Below, in pieces: positions 62,278 through 64,000 of a stretch of DNA of 64,000 bases (its first letter is position 1; the number at the start of each line of letters is the position of its first letter). Location of the stretch: the NCBI GenBank assembly GCA_037178975.1, contig JASJZH010000006.1, positions 3,038,001 through 3,102,000 on the forward strand, in the 5' to 3' direction. Source of the DNA: Oscheius tipulae. Lineage: Eukaryota; Nematoda; Chromadorea; Rhabditida; Rhabditidae. The position numbers were made by a program, and so were the translations under genes. The notes below the pieces were generated by a model, which saw only the letters and a program-made list of their open reading frames with translations, had not been told where the DNA came from and made no database searches.

Positions 62278-64000
62278 TTATTCAGCTATAGTCTTTCGAT
62301 TTCCAAAAATAATTTTCATCAAATCTTCCACTTTAGCTTGGGTCCAAATACAATCTTCACTGAGACGATAAATATGAATGGGAACTGTTTGAGTGGGACA
62401 CAGAACGTGAATGAACTGCTTGGCGAAATACATTCTTTCTGCTAGAAAAAAGGCGCTGTGTCCCAGATTTGGTCGAGCAAGTGGTGGTAGTGGTCGACCT
62501 GCCGATGCCCAATCCCGAAATGCTGTGCGCAGTGTGTTAGCCACGCTGGACTTTCTTCTTCGTGCAAGGACATGTCTCTTCTGTCTCTCCTTGATCAAAC
62601 ATTCATTCCAATCAGCTTGTAACTGCTCCAAGGTCGGATGAGGATGAGCAATCGACATGGCTCTTTGCCGAAAAGCACGGAAAGACTGCTTTGATTGAGA
62701 GAGCCTGGCTGTTGTAGTTGTCTTCATCTGTTCTTCTTTGTTTAATATTGGTAAAGGAGGATCGGTTGATTCTGCTGTGCACAGTTTTTGAACATATGAA
62801 GTAGACTTCCGGTTGCCGTTCCCAATCATTTCTTGATGCGACGAAGAGTGGTTTAATTCATCTTCAGAATAAAAGTTATCTTCAATAGTGGCAGCACGGA
62901 GTAGTTTTGGCTTGGCTAATTTACGCCGAGGTCTATTGAAATTAGACGGCGGTATCATAGGGGTTGGGAGCTTGCGGAATGATGAAACATTGATTCAGTC
63001 CCCGCTACAGACGCTACCACAACAAGAACAAGCACCCATCAAGTCTAGTATGCTAATGAACCCACCTCCAAATATTCGTCGTTGATCTGTTCATTGTTCT
63101 CAGCTTCAGTCGGTTCCTGTGGAGCTACCCGAGTACTCACATCAGCAATTATTTCAGCACACCTGAACAGTAATCTGCACATTAAACATTCTCACTAACC
63201 AGTTCTTAATGGACGGATGTTGAGGAGAGTTCAGAATTTGCCGGAGAACGTCCGCGCATTCCTTCATTGTTGCAATGACGTTCACATTTCTAAAAGAATC
63301 GCTTCTTTCAAAGTAAACTGCCGTCCTACCTTCCAGTATAGACAACAAGAAGGTTATTAATAAGCTGACGAACACATTGGAAGTCAGGGCCCATTTCATT
63401 CATAGGAACAAGATGTAGGGGGCTCTTAATTGAAGTCTACCAAAAATAGACATTAGAAATTACTTCTCGATCTGGTACCCGTAGACTGTCTCCGGACTGT
63501 CTCGAAAGTGCTCGTCTAGGAATGGGAATCCGCGTGCCAATAGTCGAAGCGCGTTTTCTTAGAACAAAACTGAACAGGAAGGGGCCGGAGTTATCAGATG
63601 CTATGCTAGTGCCTGAAAATAACAACATTGATGAGTTGCATTTCGCATTACCACCTCCGGAGAAGGTTGACAGTCTTAAGCCAACGCTCGATCTGGAGGA
63701 ACGTTGAGACATAACAGACGAGGCCCTACTGGACCAGCCACCAAGTGAAGTTTCTAAATTTTGCTTATGCTTTTCGGAGATCACTTATACCATCTGAGCT
63801 CTTTCTACTGCCTCCTTGTCCACTTCCAATGTTCGTTAGAAGAAGTGGAGCACAGTCAGAGACTTCACTCCCGGTTAGTTCCGGAGAATTTACAAAGTAT
63901 CCAAATTCAAATTGTGACAAGGCAGATGGTCTTCTGATCTCTATCTAGAACACATTTTTTGTTTGCATGATATGACTCTAACCAGTGGCAGACCAGGAAT
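62278..64000 (-). CDS. unknown protein, 5' end beyond the window
   Basis: At least six exons; the N-terminus lies to the right of the window. Ser-rich segments (SSRASSVMSQRSSRSSVGLR) precede a helical part (DFQCVRQLINNLLVVYTG; NVIATMKECADVLRQILNSP) and a large last exon. That exon starts LPTPMIPPSNFNRPRRKL, then has SQSKQSFRAFRQRAMS, LQADWNECLIKERQKRHVLA and FGNRKTIAE before the stop. No catalytic motif is visible and I do not recognise the family. The stop overlaps an AATAAA signal. The next gene starts 28 bases downstream on the same strand, so the two could be co-transcribed. Confidence 0.65.

Overview
The window looks like nuclear DNA of a nematode with a compact genome. Genes are cut by many introns, most about 37-50 bases long, with GT donors and short (T)TTTCAG or TTTTAG acceptors. 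Many start codons sit a few bases after such an acceptor, as expected for spliced-leader trans-splicing. Polyadenylation signals lie just past the stop codons. The gene set is metazoan: atlastin, soluble guanylate cyclase, IR25a-type receptor, NHLH-type bHLH, alpha-tubulin, PLC-epsilon and double-domain CAP proteins. The clade cannot be fixed from sequence alone. No rRNA, CRISPR array or convincing functional tRNA was seen. Exon joins were worked out by eye, so CDS coordinates run from start codon to stop codon and include introns.

Left third (1-24.8 kb). A repeat-rich edge holds a 20-bp minisatellite, a near-perfect hairpin and a decayed reverse-transcriptase fragment. Seven plus-strand genes or gene pairs follow: an atlastin-like GTPase with a coiled-coil tail, the GID/CTLH ubiquitin ligase RMND5, an atypical soluble guanylate cyclase, an IR25a-class ionotropic receptor, an hlh-15/NHLH bHLH factor and S-adenosylmethionine synthetase. 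A minus-strand block then carries TRAPPC12, myotrophin and an unrecognised helical-repeat protein. The last is divergent from a ZDHHC16-type palmitoyltransferase on the plus strand.

Middle (25-44 kb). On the minus strand lie a CUB plus C-type-lectin membrane protein, a large GPI-anchored ectodomain protein and the ER acyltransferase GPAT3/4. Next come small divergent genes sharing a 63-base promoter, a KDEL-tailed TXNDC12-like thioredoxin, small membrane proteins, a KCTD-like BTB protein and alpha-tubulin, whose start codon is alone in its own exon.

Right third (44-64 kb, mostly minus strand). It holds a secreted two-domain CAP/SCP protein, a reduced CAP-like protein, small unknown genes, a roughly 9.5-kb PLC-epsilon gene (RasGEF, X, Y, C2 and two RA domains) and a FERM-domain protein. 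The FERM gene lies 28 bases downstream of an unknown gene that runs off the window. Inside one PLC-epsilon intron, on the opposite strand, is a three-exon gene for a 98-residue protein. It ends in a CaaX prenylation box and carries a KVSF-type protein-phosphatase-1 docking motif. I regard it as the most interesting undescribed item here.
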